Source: Pikeienuella litoralis (GTDB lineage: Bacteria > Pseudomonadota > Alphaproteobacteria > Rhodobacterales > Rhodobacteraceae). Taken from it: a stretch of 64,000 nt of DNA. Under the pieces are notes generated by a model. It did not search any database. It was not told the origin of the DNA and was given only the letters and a program-made list of their open reading frames with translations. The position numbers were made by a program, and so were the translations under genes. Within the stretch, counting starts at the first letter, position 1. The number at the start of each line of letters is the position of its first letter. Shown one piece after another: positions 1 through 8,397 of this stretch. Where the stretch lies: contig NZ_JBBHER010000008.1 in the NCBI RefSeq assembly GCF_037646705.1, positions 62,001 to 126,000 of the forward strand, read 5' to 3'.

Positions 1-278
1 ACCAGAACTCCGCCGCTCTTGATCGGCGCGCCGCGCACGATCGGCTTCAGCCCGAAGATCTTGAGCATCACCCGCGACCAGAGTCGCGCGGCCGCGTAGT
101 GGTACGTCACCCATGGGCCGAATGCGGCCTTCGCCCCACGCCCCGCGACGAACACCAGCAACAATACGCCCGTGACGCCGAGCGCGACGGAGATCCTGAC
201 CCAGGCCCGAATCCGCTGTCCGACGCTGAGCGGCGGCAGCGTCGGCGGCTCCGCGTCTTTCCAGGTCATCGGCGTCAT
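1..278 (-). CDS. olsA: 1-acyl-sn-glycerol-3-phosphate acyltransferase-like protein OlsA (3' end outside window)
   Basis: Only the first 92 codons are present; the gene runs off the left edge of the window. The visible N-terminus has a short polar lead, then a hydrophobic segment (about residues 32-46, ISVALGVTGVLLLVFVAG), followed by a stretch typical of PlsC-type acyltransferases just before their HX4D motif, which is not in view. It starts four bases after the stop of olsB, so the two are co-transcribed. By family knowledge OlsA adds the second acyl chain to lyso-ornithine lipid at the inner membrane. The call rests mainly on this coupling to olsB. A second ATG three codons in (position 269) is also possible. 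Confidence 0.7.
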   Translation of the reverse strand, partial: MTPMTWKDAEPPTLPPLSVGQRIRAWVRISVALGVTGVLLLVFVAGRGAKAAFGPWVTYHYAAARLWSRVMLKIFGLKPIVRGAPIKSGGVL

Positions 279-282
279 CGCG

Positions 283-1140
283 TCAGCCAAGGACGCGATC
301 CGTCGCGCCGCGCGATGCGCGCTGGTAGAATTCGCGATAGCGATCGACCATGCGCGTGGTGTCCATCAGGAGGCAAACGTCGACCGTATTGAACGCATGA
401 TCCACATAGGCCCCCTCGCCGACGAAGCCGCCAAGCCGGATATAGGCTTTTATCAAGGGCGGAATCTGTTTCATCGCCTCGGCCCGCGACACCTCCTCCG
501 CGGGGATCAGATCCATCGGCACGAAGAACTCCTCGCGCGTGCGGACGCGAAGATCCTCGGGCGCAAGATGGTTGTGATGGAGATAGGCCAGCGGCTGCGC
601 GAGCTTCGTCGGATCGGAGCCGTGAAAGCTGGCGACGCCGAACATGATCTCGATATCATGATCGGCGACGTAGCGCCCGAGCCCAGTCCATAACAGATGC
701 ATCGCCGCGCCGCCGCGATAGGCGACATCGACACAGGAGCGCCCAAGTTCGACCGTGTTGCGGGGGTAGTTGCGGATCTTGGTCAGGTCGTATTCCGACT
801 CGCCGTAGAATCCGCAGCCTTGCTTCGCCACGTCGCCCCGCAGCAACCGGTAGACGCCGGCGACGCCGTCCAGCGGGTCCTCCGGCGTCGCCTCGTTGTC
901 GATGAGAAGGAGATGATCGAAATACGGGTCGAAGGAATCGCGCTCGCGCCTGAGCTCGCGGTCCTCCGGAGACGGGGTCGCGCCCATCTCCTCCACGAAC
1001 ACGCGGTATCGCAGGCGCTGCGCGGCGGCGACGTCTTCGTCGCTCTCCGCCAGCCTTACGGTGAACCGACCTGCGTCAATCCGCAATGAAGCGCTCCTGC
1101 CATGGATCGGGAAAGCCGCCCCGACCGTCGGCGCGGACAT
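283..1140 (-). CDS. olsB: L-ornithine N(alpha)-acyltransferase OlsB (GNAT fold)
   Basis: This 285-residue protein belongs to the OlsB/hemolysin-like acyl-ACP acyltransferases, which make lyso-ornithine lipid from ornithine and a 3-hydroxyacyl-ACP. The family signature is visible as AQRLRYRVFVEEMGA (residues 40-54) and ELGRSCVDVAYRGG (131-144), followed by a stretch around residues 165-180 with a conserved SFHGSDP. It is followed by olsA with a 4-base gap, forming the usual ornithine-lipid pair. These phosphorus-free membrane lipids are often induced by phosphate limitation; I see no clear Pho box in the 108 bases before the start. Confidence 0.88.
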   Translation of the reverse strand: MSAPTVGAAFPIHGRSASLRIDAGRFTVRLAESDEDVAAAQRLRYRVFVEEMGATPSPEDRELRRERDSFDPYFDHLLLIDNEATPEDPLDGVAGVYRLLRGDVAKQGCGFYGESEYDLTKIRNYPRNTVELGRSCVDVAYRGGAAMHLLWTGLGRYVADHDIEIMFGVASFHGSDPTKLAQPLAYLHHNHLAPEDLRVRTREEFFVPMDLIPAEEVSRAEAMKQIPPLIKAYIRLGGFVGEGAYVDHAFNTVDVCLLMDTTRMVDRYREFYQRASRGATDRVLG

Positions 1141-1248
1141 TAAGTGAGCATGGAAGGCGACGCAACACAGCCTTCGGCCGGCGGAAGCCTCGCGGCGTTA
1201 ACCAACAGCGCCCCGAGATCGGCTACACATGACGACGCAAATCAGGCG

Positions 1249-1428
1249 TCATTCCCAATCGGGGGCGACCAGCTCCAGATCGGCGGCGCCGCCAGTAAGG
1301 ACCAACTTGCCCGCATGCTCAAAATTGACTGTGATCCGATCGCCGATATTCGACTGCACCCGCCCGAGGCCCCAATCGGGCCGCGCCCGGCTTCGAACGA
1401 TGGCGCCAGGTTGATAAAGCGCGTCCAT
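1249..1428 (-). CDS. DUF3553 family small protein
   Basis: A 59-residue protein starting MDALYQPGAIVRSRARPDWG, preceded by GGAG eight bases upstream. The core (PDWGLGRVQS, then VNFEHAGKLVL) matches DUF3553, a small beta-rich domain resembling the CarD/UvrD C-terminal Tudor-like fold. Such genes commonly sit next to chpT in Rhodobacterales, and here it is divergent from chpT with 32 bases between the start codons. The cellular role of the family is not established. The reading frame is short and easily missed. Confidence 0.82.
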   Translation of the reverse strand: MDALYQPGAIVRSRARPDWGLGRVQSNIGDRITVNFEHAGKLVLTGGAADLELVAPDWE

Positions 1429-1460
1429 CGGCGCAACTCCCTTGTCGTGAGGCCGGACTG

Positions 1461-2066
1461 ATGGACGATCTCATGCTTTCCGGGCTGGTTTCATCACGGA
1501 TCTGCCACGACCTCATAAACCCTGTCGGGGCGATCGGCAACGGCATGGAGTTGCTGCGCGGGCCCGGCGGCGGCGAAGAGGAGATGCGCCTGATCGCAGA
1601 CTGCGCCGACGCGGCCTCCAACTCCCTGCAATTTCTGCGTATCGCATTCGGCTCCCGCGCGCCGGACGAAGCGATCGAGACCCGAACGCTCGCCGGCGCC
1701 GCCGACGCGTATTTCGCCCGCCGCCGCGTGCGGCTCGACTGGGGCGATATCGGCGACGCGGTGCCGTTTCGCGCGGCGCAGCCGATCCTTCTCCTTGCGC
1801 TGGCCGGCGCCGGCGCCCTGCCCCGCGGCGGCCAATTGACGCTGTCGGCGGTGGAGACGGCGCCCCTCCGGCTGGAATGGGCGCTGGAGGCCGGAGCGGC
1901 GAAAATCCAGGATCGCGCGCGCGCGCTTCTCGCGGCGCGCCCCGCCCTGGCGGACATCGCGCCCGGCGAGGTGCATTTCGTTCTCCTCTGGCTCGCGGCG
2001 AAGGCGGCGGGCGCCAGGCCTTACTGGAGCGAGGCGGACGGCGCAGCCGCGGTCGGGCTCAGCTAG
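1461..2066 (+). CDS. chpT: Histidine phosphotransferase ChpT
   Basis: ChpT relays phosphate from the hybrid kinase CckA to CtrA and CpdR, controlling cell cycle, motility and gene transfer agents in alphaproteobacteria. The 201-residue protein carries the phospho-accepting His16 within SSRICHDLINPVGAIGNG, the ChpT signature, followed by a degenerate kinase-like C-terminal domain that lacks ATP-binding boxes. The length is typical. It is divergent from the DUF3553 gene and its last four bases overlap the convergent carbonic anhydrase gene. An alternative ATG lies at 1473, but the first start keeps the complete helix before His16. Confidence 0.9.
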   Translation: MDDLMLSGLVSSRICHDLINPVGAIGNGMELLRGPGGGEEEMRLIADCADAASNSLQFLRIAFGSRAPDEAIETRTLAGAADAYFARRRVRLDWGDIGDAVPFRAAQPILLLALAGAGALPRGGQLTLSAVETAPLRLEWALEAGAAKIQDRARALLAARPALADIAPGEVHFVLLWLAAKAAGARPYWSEADGAAAVGLS

Positions 2067-2593
2067 ACCGGCTTCAGCCCTGCGCGGAATCGGCGCATGT
2101 TCGCCTGATAATGGCGCGCCGATTCCCCAAGCCCCTGTATCGCCGCGTCATCGAGCGTGCGCACCGCCTTGGCCGGCGCGCCGACGATGAGCGACCCGTC
2201 CGGAAACTCCTTTCCCTCCGTCACCAGCGCGTTCGCCCCGACAAGGCAGTTGCGCCCGATCCGCGCGCCGTTCAGCACGGTCGCGCCCATGCCGACCAGG
2301 CTGCCGTCTCCGATGGAGCACCCATGCAGGATCGCCATGTGGCCAATGGTGCAGCCGGCGCCGACGGTCAACGGAAAGCCTTCATCCGTATGCATGACGG
2401 AGCCGTCCTGGACGTTGGAGCCCTCGCCGATCTCGATCAACTCGCCATCCCCTCGCAGGACCGCGTTGAACCAGATGCCGACGCCGGATTTCAACGTCAC
2501 ATTGCCCATCACCCGCGCGCCGGGCGCGACCCAGAAATCGCCATCATCGGGCGTCGTCGGGGCCAGTCCGTCCAACTCGTAAAGTCCGCTCAT
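2063..2593 (-). CDS. Gamma-carbonic anhydrase family protein (left-handed beta-helix)
   Basis: The 176-residue protein shows the hexapeptide repeats of a trimeric left-handed beta-helix (GNVTLKSGVGIW, IGDGSLVGMGATVLNGARIG). The three zinc-binding histidines expected of gamma carbonic anhydrases are present: His68 (SVMH), His85 and His90 (IGHMAILHG). It is the YrdA/PaaY/CaiE type. The protein could hydrate CO2 or hydrolyse thioesters; members are often annotated generically. The gene overlaps the upstream gmk gene by four bases (gmk stop at 2590, its own start at 2593), so it is in one operon with yicC-gmk. Confidence 0.85.
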   Translation of the reverse strand: MSGLYELDGLAPTTPDDGDFWVAPGARVMGNVTLKSGVGIWFNAVLRGDGELIEIGEGSNVQDGSVMHTDEGFPLTVGAGCTIGHMAILHGCSIGDGSLVGMGATVLNGARIGRNCLVGANALVTEGKEFPDGSLIVGAPAKAVRTLDDAAIQGLGESARHYQANMRRFRAGLKPV

Positions 2594-3249
2594 CTTCGTC
2601 TCTCCTCAAATTCTTCGTTCAGGCGCCGGACGAACCCGCTCAGATCGGTGCGGCGCTCACGGCGCAATCTCTCCGCCTTCAGGATCGACGCCACCTCTCT
2701 CCGGCAGGTTTCGATATCCTCGTTGATGACGATATAGTCGTAAGCGTCCCAATGGCTTATTTCGCTCATCGACCTCTCCATCCGCCCCGCGATCACCTCG
2801 TCGCTATCCTGCGCGCGGGCGCGCAGACGCGCCTCCAGCGCCGCGATCGACGGCGGAAGGATAAACACCGAGACGGCCGAGCTGCGAAGCGGCGAATTCG
2901 CGATCTGCTGCGCGCCCTGCCAGTCCACGTCGAAGATCACGTCCCGCCCGGCTGAAATCGCCGCCTCCACCGGCGCGCGCGGCGTGCCGTAACGGTTTCC
3001 GAAGACCACGGCGTGCTCCAGCATCTCGCCCGCCTCGACCATCGCGGTGAAATCAGCGTGGCTCAGGAAGAGGTAATCGCGCCCATCTTCTTCGCCGGGC
3101 CGCGCCGGCCGCGTCGTGGCGGAGACGGAGAAGTCGAGTTCCGGCTCAGTGGCCAGCAGCCCCCGCGACACGGTCGATTTTCCGGCCCCGGACGGCGACG
3201 AGAGAATGAAAAGCAGCCCGCGGCGCTTCATCTGCGCGGCCCCGCTCAT
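2590..3249 (-). CDS. gmk: Guanylate kinase
   Basis: Gmk phosphorylates GMP to GDP with ATP. The P-loop SSPSGAGKST is at about residues 17-26, and the GMP-binding region (SATTRPARPGEEDGRDYLFL) and the later DVDWQGAQQI segment are all intact. I chose the ATG at 3249 because it overlaps the yicC stop as ATGA, giving 220 residues; an inner ATG at 3231 (MKRRGLLF) would give 214, closer to the usual length. The yicC-gmk order is the classical arrangement, and the downstream carbonic anhydrase is translationally coupled too. Confidence 0.93.
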   Translation of the reverse strand: MSGAAQMKRRGLLFILSSPSGAGKSTVSRGLLATEPELDFSVSATTRPARPGEEDGRDYLFLSHADFTAMVEAGEMLEHAVVFGNRYGTPRAPVEAAISAGRDVIFDVDWQGAQQIANSPLRSSAVSVFILPPSIAALEARLRARAQDSDEVIAGRMERSMSEISHWDAYDYIVINEDIETCRREVASILKAERLRRERRTDLSGFVRRLNEEFEERRR

Positions 3250-4130
3250 TCGACATTCTGCGCCTGTTCGCGCATCTGATCGATCACCACTTTCAACTCC
3301 AACCCGATGGACGTCAGCTCGGCGCTGGTCGCTTTCGAGCACAGCGTATTCGCTTCGCGGTTGAATTCCTGGGTCAGAAAATCGAGCTTCCGGCCGATCG
3401 GGCCGGTTTGCCCGATCAGAGCGCGCGCCGCCGCGACATGACCGGAGAGCCGATCCAACTCCTCGCGCACATCGGCCTTGACCGCCAAGAGCGCAAGCTC
3501 CTGCTGAAGGCGCTCCGGCGCGATGTCCGCTCCCGCCCCCATCAGCGCGGCGACCTTCTCGGCCAACCGCGCGGGAGCGGTGGTCCGGCTGGCGGCGTAG
3601 GCCGCTTCGGCCTCCTTGGTCAGATCCTCGATCCGGTCGATGAAGCCGGTGAAAAGCTCCCCCGCCCGCGCGCCCTCGGCCGCCCGGGATGTCTCAAGAT
3701 CACGCAACAGCTCCGCGAACCCCTCGCCCAGAGCGGACAGCGCCGCATCGTCGAGCCCGGCGCCGCCGGGCGCCATGACGCCGCGAAGCGCCAGGATCTG
3801 GCCGATGGTCGTCGGCGCGAGATCGAGCCCCGAGGCGGAGGCCTGCGCCTCGCCCGCGCGCGCCGCGTCGATCACCGCCGCCAGCGCCGCCTCGTTCAAC
3901 GCCGGCGCGCCCGTCTCGTCGCCTCCATCCGCGCGGAGCGTGAAGCCGATATTGCCGCGGCTGAACCTTTTCGCGGCCGCCGCGCGGAGTTGAGGCTCCA
4001 ACGCTTCGGTCCCCTCCGCGAGGCGAAACCGCAGGTCCAGCCCCCGGCCATTCACGCTCTTCGCCTCCCAGCGCCAGCGCCGCCCCGCGACATGGCTCTC
4101 GGACACGGCGAACCCGGTCATCGACTGCAT
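3246..4130 (-). CDS. yicC: YicC family endoribonuclease
   Basis: The 294-residue protein begins MQSMTGF, the hallmark N-terminus of YicC/YloC proteins, and ends with the conserved ELKVVIDQMREQAQNVE tail. An AGGAG lies six bases before this start; a longer in-frame extension upstream has no family resemblance and was dropped. E. coli YicC is a manganese-dependent endoribonuclease that helps turn over small RNAs such as RyhB. It overlaps gmk by four bases and is first in the yicC-gmk-carbonic anhydrase operon. Confidence 0.9.
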   Translation of the reverse strand: MQSMTGFAVSESHVAGRRWRWEAKSVNGRGLDLRFRLAEGTEALEPQLRAAAAKRFSRGNIGFTLRADGGDETGAPALNEAALAAVIDAARAGEAQASASGLDLAPTTIGQILALRGVMAPGGAGLDDAALSALGEGFAELLRDLETSRAAEGARAGELFTGFIDRIEDLTKEAEAAYAASRTTAPARLAEKVAALMGAGADIAPERLQQELALLAVKADVREELDRLSGHVAAARALIGQTGPIGRKLDFLTQEFNREANTLCSKATSAELTSIGLELKVVIDQMREQAQNVE

Positions 4131-4342
4131 CTCGGCTCCTTTTTGTTCGAAGCGGGAGATTAAGCCGGGACGACAAGCGCGCCAAGCCCGCCGACCGCGG
4201 ATCCGGCCCGCCGACGGGTTTTTCATCGGATTGAACCGGAACCGCGGCGCGGGGCGACAAAAGATTGAATAACCATGGGGAATGTTTTGAAAATACGGTA
4301 TAAACTAATCGGGAATGACGATTCCGTTTTGGATTGGGGCTG
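4131..4342. promoter_or_regulatory. Divergent intergenic region between yicC and the PAS gene
   Basis: This 212-base gap separates the leftward yicC operon from the rightward PAS gene. About 4255-4335 is clearly richer in A and T than its surroundings and contains TATAAACTAAT and TTGAAAAT stretches, so it probably holds the divergent promoters. A small inverted repeat, GGAAT-GACG-ATTCC, lies at about 4311-4326. No specific operator can be assigned. Confidence 0.35.
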
Positions 4343-5026
4343 ATGTCCAGGTCGACCGCCATTGAAATGAAACACGCCGGCTCCCGTGCGCTTCACACGT
4401 ACTGGAACACGCTCCGCGCCGGCCGCGCGGCGCCCTACAAGGCGGAGGTGACCGCCTCGGGCCTCGGCCCCGAGCTTTCCGACCATGTTTTCATTCTTGA
4501 ATCGCTGGGTTCGGGCGCATTTCGGTTTCGCAGCGCCGGCGCGGCTCTTTATGATATTTTTGGCATGGAAATGAGAGGGATGGGCGCCGAAGCCACGATG
4601 GAGGGCGAAAGTCGCCGCCGATTCGTGGGGCTGGCGGAGCAAACACTCGCGGCCGGCGACGTCGGCGTCGCCAGGGGCGATGCGCTCGGCGACAGCCCGA
4701 CGCTTGCGCTGGAGTTCATCCTGTTGCCGCTCCTGAGCGATTTCGGGCGCGCCGACCGGTTGCTCGGCGCCGTCCATGTCGCGCCCGGAGACGGGGCGCC
4801 GGAAGAGGCTGTGCACGCCGCGCGCCGCTGCCGCCTTCGGGAGACCGGCGTCATCAGCGCCGCGGCGCGCCCCCGGCGCGAGCGCGCGCAACCCCTGCCC
4901 GGCTTCGCCGAACCCGCGGCGTCTTTCCGCCATGATCGGTCGGCTGCGCAACCGAGCGGCGCCGGCGCGGCCAGGATGGGCGCCGATGCGCGCCGGCGCG
5001 ATCATCTGAAAGTCGTGAAAGACTGA
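4343..5026 (+). CDS. PAS domain-containing protein (PAS_5 family)
   Basis: The protein is 227 residues from the ATG at 4343; a TTG three codons upstream is also open. Residues about 15-150 look like the alphaproteobacterial single-PAS family (PAS_5/DUF1457): a short helix with LHTYWNTLRAGRAAP, then SGAFRFRSAGAALYDIFGMEMRGM. The C-terminal 70 residues are low-complexity and rich in Arg and Ala. Members are soluble and lack an output domain; their ligand is unknown. It is monocistronic and convergent with rlmE across a short terminator-like stem. Confidence 0.7.
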   Translation: MSRSTAIEMKHAGSRALHTYWNTLRAGRAAPYKAEVTASGLGPELSDHVFILESLGSGAFRFRSAGAALYDIFGMEMRGMGAEATMEGESRRRFVGLAEQTLAAGDVGVARGDALGDSPTLALEFILLPLLSDFGRADRLLGAVHVAPGDGAPEEAVHAARRCRLRETGVISAAARPRRERAQPLPGFAEPAASFRHDRSAAQPSGAGAARMGADARRRDHLKVVKD

Positions 5027-5031
5027 TCCGC

Positions 5032-5049
5032 GAGAGCGCCCGGGCTCTC
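5032..5049. terminator. Candidate bidirectional terminator stem
   Basis: GAGAGC (5032-5037) and GCTCTC (5044-5049) form a 6-bp stem with a 6-base GC loop, between the convergent PAS and rlmE genes. There is no strong U run, so the call is tentative. Confidence 0.4.
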
Positions 5050-5101
5050 TCCCGTCCCTCCACCTCAGACCGGCGCGCCGCCGAGGCGGAGCGACCCGGC
5101 G

Positions 5102-5827
5102 TCAGTCCGTTTCCGCCCCGCCGCGAAACCCGGTCGCGACGACGAATTTTTCGGAGCTGTCCTTCCGCGAGGATGGCGGCTTCATATGCGAGACCTTCGT
5201 GAACCGGCGTTTCAGTTCCGTCAGCAATTCACCCTCCGCCCCTCCGGACAGAACCTTGGCGACGAACACGCCGCCCGGCTCCAACACATCGAAGGCGAAC
5301 GCCGCGGCCGCCTCGCAAAGCGCCATGATCCGAAGGTGATCGGTCTGCTTGTGGCCGGAGGAGGACGCCGCCATGTCGGACATCACCACATCGACGGCGC
5401 CGGAGAGAGCCGCTTTCACCACCTCGTCGGCGCCTTCGTCGAGAAAGTCCATCTTGAGCAGCGTCGCGCCCGGGATCGGGTCCACGTCCTGAAGATCGAC
5501 GCCGACGATCCGGCCGACCCGCTTGCCCTGCTTTTCGCCCAGCGCGTTGATCCGCGGAACCGAAACCTGGAGCCAGCCGCCCGGCGCGCAGCCGAGATCG
5601 ACCACCCGAGCCCCGGGCACCAGGAAACGATGCTTGTCGTCGATCTCCATGATCTTGTAGGCCGCGCGGCCGCGATATCCCTCGGCCCGCGCGCGCGCGA
5701 CATAGGGGTCGTTCAGCTGCCGCTCCAGCCAGAGCTGGGAGGAAAGCTTGCGCCCGCGCGCGGTCTTCACCTTCTGGCGAAGCTCGCGCGCGCCGCGCCC
5801 GGATCCGGATCCAGTCGGCCGGCTCAC
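5102..5827 (-). CDS. rlmE: 23S rRNA (uridine-2'-O-)-methyltransferase RlmE
   Basis: RlmE (RrmJ/FtsJ) methylates U2552 of 23S rRNA in the large subunit. The SAM motif DLGCAPGGW is at 77-85, and the K-D-K-E catalytic tetrad is visible as Lys58 (AAYKIMEID), Asp151 (MSDMA), Lys191 (VAKVL) and Glu226 (SSEKFVVA). I chose the GTG at 5827, which overlaps the ppx stop as GTGA and gives 241 residues; the longer frame upstream only runs antisense-like through ppx. Residues 1-30 form a basic tail common in alphaproteobacterial homologues. Confidence 0.93.
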   Translation of the reverse strand: MSRPTGSGSGRGARELRQKVKTARGRKLSSQLWLERQLNDPYVARARAEGYRGRAAYKIMEIDDKHRFLVPGARVVDLGCAPGGWLQVSVPRINALGEKQGKRVGRIVGVDLQDVDPIPGATLLKMDFLDEGADEVVKAALSGAVDVVMSDMAASSSGHKQTDHLRIMALCEAAAAFAFDVLEPGGVFVAKVLSGGAEGELLTELKRRFTKVSHMKPPSSRKDSSEKFVVATGFRGGAETD

Positions 5828-6888
5828 GCCTGCGCCTTCGCGTGCTGGGTGTAGATCAGGCCCTCGCGGAGGCCGCGATCCGCGACCCGGAGCCTTTGCG
5901 TCGGCCATACGTTGAGAATGGCGGACAGGATCGCGCAACTGGCGACGATCAGCCTGGCGCGGTCGACGCCGATGCTCGGATGCTGCGCCCGCGCGCCGTC
6001 CGGCAGGCTCGCCAACTCCTTGGCGATGCGCCGCGCGGCGCGGAACGGCAGCCAAAGCCCGTCGACCCGCGACCGGTCATAGCGGCGAAGACCGAGATGC
6101 GCGGCGCCGATCGTCGTGACCGAGCCGGACGCCCCGATAAGCTGCAGCGCCCCGTTCGCGGTCTCCTTGGCCATCGATTCGGCGAACCCGTCGATCAACT
6201 CCTCGAAATACCAGGTCATCAGCCCGAACCGCCGGCCGGAATCGGCGATCTCGGCGAATTTGTCCTCCAGCGTCGCGACGCCGACCGGGATCGACGCCCA
6301 ATCGAGAATCCGCACCCCTGCGCCGCACGCTCCGGCCACGCCGATCCCCCTCACCCGCGCCGCGCGCTCGGCGGGGCGGACGGCCGCGAGATCGAGAAGC
6401 ACCAGCTCCGTCGAGCCGCCGCCGATGTCGAACACCAGCACCCGCTCCGCCGTCGGGTCGACGAGCGGCCCGCATCCCGCCACCGCGAGGCGCGATTCCT
6501 CCTCCGGGTTGATGATCTCCAGAAGAATCCCCGTCTCCTCGCGCACCCGCGCGACAAACCCGGCGCCGTTCAGCGCCTGCCGGCATGCGGCGGTGGCGAC
6601 CGCGCGAAATTGCGCCGGCTCCGCGCGCGAGAGCTTGGCCGCGCAGATCTTCAGCGCCGTGACCGCGCGGTCCATCGCCGCCGGAGCCAGCGCGCCGGAT
6701 TTCTCCATCCCGTCGCCGAGCCGCACGACGCGCGAAAAACTGTCGATGACGCGAAGGGTCGGGCCGTCGGGGCGCGCGATGAGCAACCGGCAGTTGTTGG
6801 TTCCGAGGTCCAGCCCGGCGACCAGGGTCCCGGCCTCGGCCTGAGAGACGCCGGCGCGCGCATGTCGCAAAATCGCCTGCCCGTGCAT
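5824..6888 (-). CDS. Ppx/GppA family phosphatase
   Basis: A 354-residue ASKHA-fold phosphatase with the phosphate-1 motif LDLGTNNCRLLIA (about 26-38) and the phosphate-2 motif FDIGGGSTELVLLDL (about 151-165). Family members hydrolyse polyphosphate or pppGpp. It lacks the C-terminal HD-type domain of the longer E. coli enzymes, matching the short alphaproteobacterial form that is regularly found directly before rlmE, as here. I cannot tell polyphosphatase from pppGpp phosphatase activity by sequence alone. Confidence 0.88.
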   Translation of the reverse strand: MHGQAILRHARAGVSQAEAGTLVAGLDLGTNNCRLLIARPDGPTLRVIDSFSRVVRLGDGMEKSGALAPAAMDRAVTALKICAAKLSRAEPAQFRAVATAACRQALNGAGFVARVREETGILLEIINPEEESRLAVAGCGPLVDPTAERVLVFDIGGGSTELVLLDLAAVRPAERAARVRGIGVAGACGAGVRILDWASIPVGVATLEDKFAEIADSGRRFGLMTWYFEELIDGFAESMAKETANGALQLIGASGSVTTIGAAHLGLRRYDRSRVDGLWLPFRAARRIAKELASLPDGARAQHPSIGVDRARLIVASCAILSAILNVWPTQRLRVADRGLREGLIYTQHAKAQA

Positions 6889-6979
6889 CTCATCCCCTGT
6901 CTTGTCGCCGGTCTCTTACTTTCGCCAGACGACCAGAGGTAGAGGACGCCGTCCGCATCGGCAAGACACCTCTATCGGA

Positions 6980-7864
6980 TCATGCGCATCCGGCCGCCGC
7001 GGCGATCCGGACCGGCGCCGTCTCGACGCCCAGCGCCTGGCAGACCCGATAGGGCAAATCCGGATTGTTGAGCGTGTAAAGATGAATATGCCCCGCCCCT
7101 TCGCGCCGGAGCCTGTCGCACATCTCCGAAGCGATCGAGACGGACAGAATCTCCACGGCGTCCGCGGCTTCGGCGTTCGCGTAGGCGGCCTCCATCCAGC
7201 CGGGAACGGAGGCGCCGCACCGCGCCGCGAAGGATTTCATCCGGGCGAAATTCTCGATCGGCAAAACGCCCGGAATGACCGGCTTTTCGATCCCCGCCGC
7301 CGCGCACCGGTCTCGAAAGCGCAGGAAGGTCTCGACATCGAAAAAGAACTGCGTGATCGCGTCATCCGCGCCAGCGTCGAACTTGCGTTTGAGATGAGCG
7401 ATATCGGCGGCGGCGTCCGCCGCCTCCGGATGCCGCTCCGGATATGCGCCGACGCTGACATGGAAGTCGCCCATCGCCTTCAGCGCCGCGATCAGCTCCT
7501 CAGAGCCGGAAAATCCACCCGGATGCGGCGCGAATCCGCCGCTCCCGGGCGCGCCGTCTCCGCGCAGCGCGACGATCCGGCGGCATCCCATTTTCGCATA
7601 GGCGCGCGCGACGGCCAGCGTCTCCATTTTCGTCGCGCCGACACAGGTGAGATGCCCCGCGACGTCAAGCCGGGCGCGTTCTCGAATGGCGTGGATCGCG
7701 GCGACTGTCCGCTCCCGCGTGGAGCCGCCCGCCCCGTAGGTGACCGAGACGAAACGCGGCCCGAGCGGCGCCAGGCGCTCAACCGACCGCCAGAGCCGCA
7801 TCGCCCCTTTCGGCCCTTTCGGTGGAAAGAACTCGAACGAAATGGTCGGCGGCGAAATGGACAT
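6980..7864 (-). CDS. metF: Methylenetetrahydrofolate reductase MetF
   Basis: MetF reduces 5,10-methylene-THF to 5-methyl-THF, the methyl donor for methionine synthesis. The 294-residue TIM barrel has the N-terminal SFEFFPPKG with the catalytic-type Glu, VTYGAGGST, HLTCVGAT, and ALRGDGAPGSGG. I used the ATG at 7864; an upstream in-frame extension is not conserved-looking and would run into the divergent gene's leader. It faces a B12-dependent methyl-transfer module across 161 bases, so metF and the module may share a control region; no SAM or cobalamin riboswitch is evident there. Confidence 0.92.
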   Translation of the reverse strand: MSISPPTISFEFFPPKGPKGAMRLWRSVERLAPLGPRFVSVTYGAGGSTRERTVAAIHAIRERARLDVAGHLTCVGATKMETLAVARAYAKMGCRRIVALRGDGAPGSGGFAPHPGGFSGSEELIAALKAMGDFHVSVGAYPERHPEAADAAADIAHLKRKFDAGADDAITQFFFDVETFLRFRDRCAAAGIEKPVIPGVLPIENFARMKSFAARCGASVPGWMEAAYANAEAADAVEILSVSIASEMCDRLRREGAGHIHLYTLNNPDLPYRVCQALGVETAPVRIAAAAGCA

Positions 7865-8025
7865 CAGGTGGCCTTGGATCACAGCGGCGTGCGCCGCTCG
7901 GGAGCAAATTACAGGCTGGCCGCCGACGCGACAAGGCGAAAACCCGACTTGCATCCCATCTCCCGCCGACACATGTCGGAAAGGAGGCGCGGGCGGTCGC
8001 GATCGCGCGCGCCGGCGCGCCGGTC

Positions 8026-8373
8026 ATGACGCATGTCCAGTTGAAGAGATGGGAGCGGTTCGGGATGCCACAGGTGGTCACGGTCTTCTGGCGGGACATC
8101 CCGGCGCAGGTCATCGTCGGCAAGGGGCGGCGCGCCGCCAAGGTGGAGCTGTCGGAACGCTTCGTTCAGGCGATCGACCGCTGCGCGATGAAGATTGGCG
8201 CGCGCGGCGACGACGCCTATCTCGCCGAATGGCGCAAGGCCGCCCCGGTCGAGGTCGCGGGAGACGACGACGGCGCCGTCGCGGCGGCCGAAGCCGCCCG
8301 CCTCGAAGCGGAATACGACGCAGCCCATCTCCACGCCCTGATCGCGAACGATGGATGGGCGGAGAAGCGGTAA
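8026..8373 (+). CDS. PF13769 'virulence factor' family small protein in C1/B12 module
   Basis: A 115-residue protein with the conserved core QVVTVFWRDIPAQVIVGKGR and YLAEWRKAAP, and an acidic Ala-rich C-terminus. It matches a small alphaproteobacterial family historically labelled 'virulence factor'. That name carries no proven biochemical meaning. Homologues usually precede an MTHFR-like gene and a methyl-THF:cobalamin methyltransferase, exactly as here, so a role in methyl transfer or its control is inferred. Two starts are possible: 8026, or 8065 (MPQVV), which would begin right at the conserved part. Confidence 0.7.
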   Translation: MTHVQLKRWERFGMPQVVTVFWRDIPAQVIVGKGRRAAKVELSERFVQAIDRCAMKIGARGDDAYLAEWRKAAPVEVAGDDDGAVAAAEAARLEAEYDAAHLHALIANDGWAEKR

Positions 8374-8397
8374 CCTCGAACGGGAGCGACCTCAGCG

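Noticed and set aside
7865..8025. Cobalamin, SAM or SAH riboswitch between metF and the methyl-transfer module
   Set aside because: The gap holds a small AGCGGCG-TG-CGCCGCT hairpin (7883-7898) but no B12 box or SAM/SAH riboswitch core that I could recognise.
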